Origin: Ilyomonas sp964249755
Lineage (GTDB): Bacteria; Bacteroidota; Bacteroidia; Chitinophagales; Chitinophagaceae
Assembly (NCBI GenBank): GCA_964249755.1
Contig: CAXUDB010000002.1
Location: forward strand, 248,001 to 312,000
Reading direction: 5' to 3'
Length of the DNA: 64,000 nucleotides
Shown here one piece after another: positions 61,267 through 64,000 of this stretch. Within the stretch, counting starts at the first letter, position 1; every line of letters begins with the position of its first letter. A model generated the notes under the pieces. That model was not told the origin of the DNA and made no database searches. It saw only the letters and a program-made list of their open reading frames with translations. Position numbers and translations under genes: made by a program.

Positions 61267-61545
61267 TGTTGTCCGTCGTTAATTAATTCCGTCATTGCTT
61301 TGTTACTCGCAATGATGGGTGCGACAACTTCATCAAACACAAGCAGGTTTCTGTTCAACTTCTTATTCTTCTTTTTATTCTAATATCCTTATCTCACAAA
61401 TCCCATTTATCCCACGCATCCCAGTTCAGATAATGCCCAAATATTTTCAGAACATACAAGAGTGCGACGCAACACATCCTTTATCGGAGTCGCTGGCTTA
61501 TAGCCCACAATGGCTGTTCGCTGTATTCTGTATTTCTTTTCTTTG
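61267..61545. other. Gene-free stretch
   Basis: About 280 bp between convergent genes. A degenerate CGTCATTGCTTTGTTACTCGCAATGATG segment (about 61292-61320) resembles the ends of the repeat at 21429-21534 and 63885-63993. No gene seen. Confidence 0.4.
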
Positions 61546-63720
61546 CTATAGGTTCCACCAATAGTTTAATTTAATTACCAACGCCCTGATTTTAGCTGAA
61601 AACGGCGAGGGGAAATAATTATCTGTATAAACAATAAACAAGTCAGAAGCCGGCTGGTAGCGCCACTGGAAGCGGGCGTTGATGTTAATGTTATCTGCCT
61701 GCTGATTGTATTGGATATACGTAGTAAAAAACAGCTTATTGGTAAACGTAACATCTATGCGCGGACCAATCAGCCAAAAATGATCGTTACCCCAGGGTTG
61801 CGGAAGAATCAAATTGCTGTAAGCCGCATTGATATTGACGTTGACATAAGGCTGAAAGCGATACCCCACACTTCCACTGGCTGTGAAGAGATTGCCGTTG
61901 GCATAATAGGTTCCGTAGCGCAGAGAAGCAGTATAGGTGAAGGTGTGCTGCGGCTGCGACGCATAATCAAAGCCAGTTAAATTGTATTTATGAACGCTTC
62001 CTGTAGCCAGCGTATCCTTGCCGGAATTGGTAGGATCGAATGGGCGAAGCAGGCGCACATAATCGTTTTGACCCAGCACTGATAACGTGCTTTTATTGCG
62101 GAATGCAAACAGCCAGGCAAATACGTTTTCATAGTCGGTGCTATGCAATTTCGTATCGAAAAAATAACTGCCGGTAACCTGTGGACCATGCGTTAAAATA
62201 ATGCCCCGTTTTGGAAAGAAATACCGCGTCACCTGCGGGTTAAATTTGATAAAATCAGTGCGGGGCACATAGCCCACTTCGGCATTATAATTTTTGCCTA
62301 CGTACTCATACCCGCCATAAGCCAGCCACCTCTTACCGCTGTATTGCAGGTTGGCGGCAGTGGTATAATCGTCGCCCCGCTTGCCCGGCGAAAACGATTT
62401 CAGCAGCAAAGCTTTGCCGGTAAATACATTATTGGAAGAGGCAAGATTGTATTCTAACCCTAAGTTGCGGTTGTATTGCGGATAAACAATGCCACTATCC
62501 CCATTATGATTGGGATGATAATCCACGGCTGTTTTATCAATATAAATAAAGCCGATGTTCGAGCGCTTAAACACCTTCTGTTGCAGCGAGATGACTGCAT
62601 AATTCTCTGCAGGCATATTGTTATTGCCGCCTGCCGTTTCCATATCCATGGCACCGATACGTAAGGTTTTATTAAGCTTGCCGCTCAGCCGTGCACCTGC
62701 GTTGATTGGTACATTCAAGCCGATGCGGCGGGAGAAAAAAGGCCGGATATCGGCATAGCCGAAGTTGCCAAACAAATCGCCGTTTTCTAAAAAAAATTGG
62801 CGCTTTTCGGGGAAAAACAATTCATAGCGGCTTAGGTTTAATACTTGTTGGTCTACTTCCACCTGCGAGAAATCGGGGTGCACGGTTAAATCCAGGTTCA
62901 GCGCAGTAGAAAACGTAAGCTTCGCATCAACGCCTTCGCGGCCCAAGATGCCCGATGTTTTGCCGGTGGTATAATCTTTTGCAGTACTGGTTAAAAAGCA
63001 AGGAATGATAGAAATATTCTTGTGCGGATTGGGCGGCGGCACATCCCACAGCAACGTGCCCGTATAAGCCAGCGAAGCCGTTGGAAACTGGCGCGGCACC
63101 GGCGCCCACGCGCTCTTTTCGGTAGTCTTTAAATCGTTGCGGCTAAAGTTGATGCCCCAGTGGGTGGACTCTTTTTTATAGCGTAGCGTTTTAAACGGGA
63201 TCGCGGCTTCGAACACCCATTTATCATCGTAGTTTTTAACGGCAGAAAGCCATTTATTATCCCAGTTTAAATCTACGCTGCCGCCTCCATACATGGTGCC
63301 ATCCCACTGCGCACCCTCGGCATTGGCGCCAAACGAAAAGCCGGTAGTGCCATCTTCAAACGGGTCTATAAATACGAGGAAGTTATCGTTCTTGCCAAAG
63401 TTGAAATCGCGGTGCAGCGATTCAACCATGTTCACGCCGCGCACGGCTTTGTAGCACACCGCCAGCAGGTATAAATACTTTTCGTCGTAGGTCATTTTCA
63501 CTTCTGTCTTCACACCGGCATGGCTGGTATCCATGGGCAGCACCATATAAAAGTTGCCAGCCGTAGTAGCTTCTTCCCAGGCGGTTTCATTAGCCATCCC
63601 ATCAATTGCCATGAGGGCAGAAGTTCGATGGATAGGTAGCTGAAACGCTGCGTTTTTCTTCTGGGCAAAAACAGAAACAACACTACACAAACAGAGAAGA
63701 ACGAAAAGCAATCGTTTCAT
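61546..63720 (-). CDS. DUF5916 domain-containing protein, outer-membrane
   Basis: 724 residues from the ATG at 63720, where the signal peptide begins (MKRLLFVLLCLCSVVSVFAQ); 36 codons upstream are open but not protein-like. Residues about 27-215 are a CBM9-like domain (AIDGMANETAWEEATTAGNF and FLVFIDPFEDGTTGFSFGANAEGAQWDGTMYGG). The rest is the DUF5916 beta-barrel-like part with FFPEKRQFFLENGDLFGN, GARLSGKLNKTLRIG and a C-terminal run of amphipathic strands. The protein is probably at the outer membrane and binds sugar or polymer. It is solitary. Confidence 0.9.
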   Translation of the reverse strand: MKRLLFVLLCLCSVVSVFAQKKNAAFQLPIHRTSALMAIDGMANETAWEEATTAGNFYMVLPMDTSHAGVKTEVKMTYDEKYLYLLAVCYKAVRGVNMVESLHRDFNFGKNDNFLVFIDPFEDGTTGFSFGANAEGAQWDGTMYGGGSVDLNWDNKWLSAVKNYDDKWVFEAAIPFKTLRYKKESTHWGINFSRNDLKTTEKSAWAPVPRQFPTASLAYTGTLLWDVPPPNPHKNISIIPCFLTSTAKDYTTGKTSGILGREGVDAKLTFSTALNLDLTVHPDFSQVEVDQQVLNLSRYELFFPEKRQFFLENGDLFGNFGYADIRPFFSRRIGLNVPINAGARLSGKLNKTLRIGAMDMETAGGNNNMPAENYAVISLQQKVFKRSNIGFIYIDKTAVDYHPNHNGDSGIVYPQYNRNLGLEYNLASSNNVFTGKALLLKSFSPGKRGDDYTTAANLQYSGKRWLAYGGYEYVGKNYNAEVGYVPRTDFIKFNPQVTRYFFPKRGIILTHGPQVTGSYFFDTKLHSTDYENVFAWLFAFRNKSTLSVLGQNDYVRLLRPFDPTNSGKDTLATGSVHKYNLTGFDYASQPQHTFTYTASLRYGTYYANGNLFTASGSVGYRFQPYVNVNINAAYSNLILPQPWGNDHFWLIGPRIDVTFTNKLFFTTYIQYNQQADNININARFQWRYQPASDLFIVYTDNYFPSPFSAKIRALVIKLNYWWNL

Positions 63721-64000
63721 AGGTAGCCGCAATTGGTTGCGGAAGATAAGAAGGAGAGATGGATGAAAAGGAGATTGCTTTTTAAAATTTGACGTTGACT
63801 TACAATAAATCGGTAAGTGGCGCGTCAATCTTCATTGTCTGCCGCATCATAACTGTTGGGGGGAATGCGGAAGCGGTGAATGCCCGTTATTGCGAGCCCC
63901 GCGAAGCAATCTATAGAGAGCACAAAAACAGGTTTACAAATAGTCATCAGGCTCAGTTGTATAACACAGATTGCTTCGTGCCTCGCAACGACGAACACTC
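63721..64000. other. Right edge, gene-free except repeat
   Basis: 280 bp upstream of the DUF5916 gene. It contains the repeat element described next and no coding potential that I can support. Confidence 0.4.
63885..63993. repeat. Inverted-repeat element, copy B
   Basis: Left arm CGTTATTGCGAGCCCCGC then GAAGCAATCT (63885-63912), right arm AGATTGCTTCGTGCCTCGC and CAACGACG (63968-63993), about 55 bp apart. The arms resemble those of copy A, and GATTGCTTCGTGCCTCGC is shared exactly. Confidence 0.75.

Overview
The window comes from a Bacteroidota chromosome, most likely a member of the Chitinophagaceae. The evidence is Bacteroidota-type promoter elements (TTG, then about 20 bp, then TAnnTTTG-like) without clear Shine-Dalgarno sites, a type IX secretion (T9SS) sorting tail, and families typical of the phylum: DUF6090, DUF4954, DUF5916, DUF6807/PmoA-like, MbnP, CHRD, CD225-DUF2752 pairs and GH3-like proteins. 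The ribosomal block rplM-rpsI-rpsB-tsf and the uvrA and lepA genes are chromosomal housekeeping. No tRNA, rRNA, CRISPR array, transposase or phage gene was recognised.

Layout. 0-13.5 kb holds mostly leftward metabolic and hypothetical genes: a polytopic membrane protein, GH3-like, a TIM-barrel lipoprotein, DUF72, an NmrA-like reductase, an ATGA-coupled pair of small genes, a decayed surface-protein tail, DNRLRE, DUF3891, DUF6090, DUF421 and a carboxypeptidase-regulatory-like protein. 13.57-13.82 kb is a 21-bp minisatellite. 13.9-17.65 kb is a strongly AT-rich rightward island with a zinc-ribbon TIR protein, then an ABC/SMC-like ATPase coupled (TAATG) to an HNH nuclease; this is the best candidate for an unusual defence system. 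17.8-20.5 kb, abruptly GC-rich, has a Tat-exported Gfo/Idh/MocA oxidoreductase and a DUF6807 protein.

20.8-22.7 kb has a lipoprotein and a CD225-DUF2752 pair. 22.8-25.9 kb is the ribosomal/EF-Ts block. 26-30.1 kb has a putative ParE-like toxin-antitoxin pair, dtd, ArfB, MbnP and a UbiD-type decarboxylase. 30.1-33.9 kb has a GT14 glycosyltransferase and an ECF sigma, membrane protein and outer-membrane protein operon. 34-41.5 kb is a run of eight leftward, mostly exported or membrane genes with long non-coding spacers, including an intradiol dioxygenase fused to a second domain, a LytTR regulator and a serine hydrolase. 41.7-55.4 kb holds a four-CHRD T9SS protein, an M19 dipeptidase, a FAD-Rieske oxidoreductase, an S9 prolyl oligopeptidase, a methyltransferase pseudogene, an S33 peptidase, DUF4954, SIMPL and NIPSNAP proteins. 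55.6-64 kb has uvrA, a second ECF sigma, lepA and a DUF5916 outer-membrane protein.

Recurrent small-scale features are stop-start overlaps (ATGA, TAATG, TGATG) that suggest translational coupling, strong hairpin terminators, and at least two families of dispersed intergenic repeats (copies at 4.3 and 19.3 kb; copies at 21.4 and 63.9 kb). All functional assignments rest on reading the translated sequences and recalling family motifs; no database search was run.
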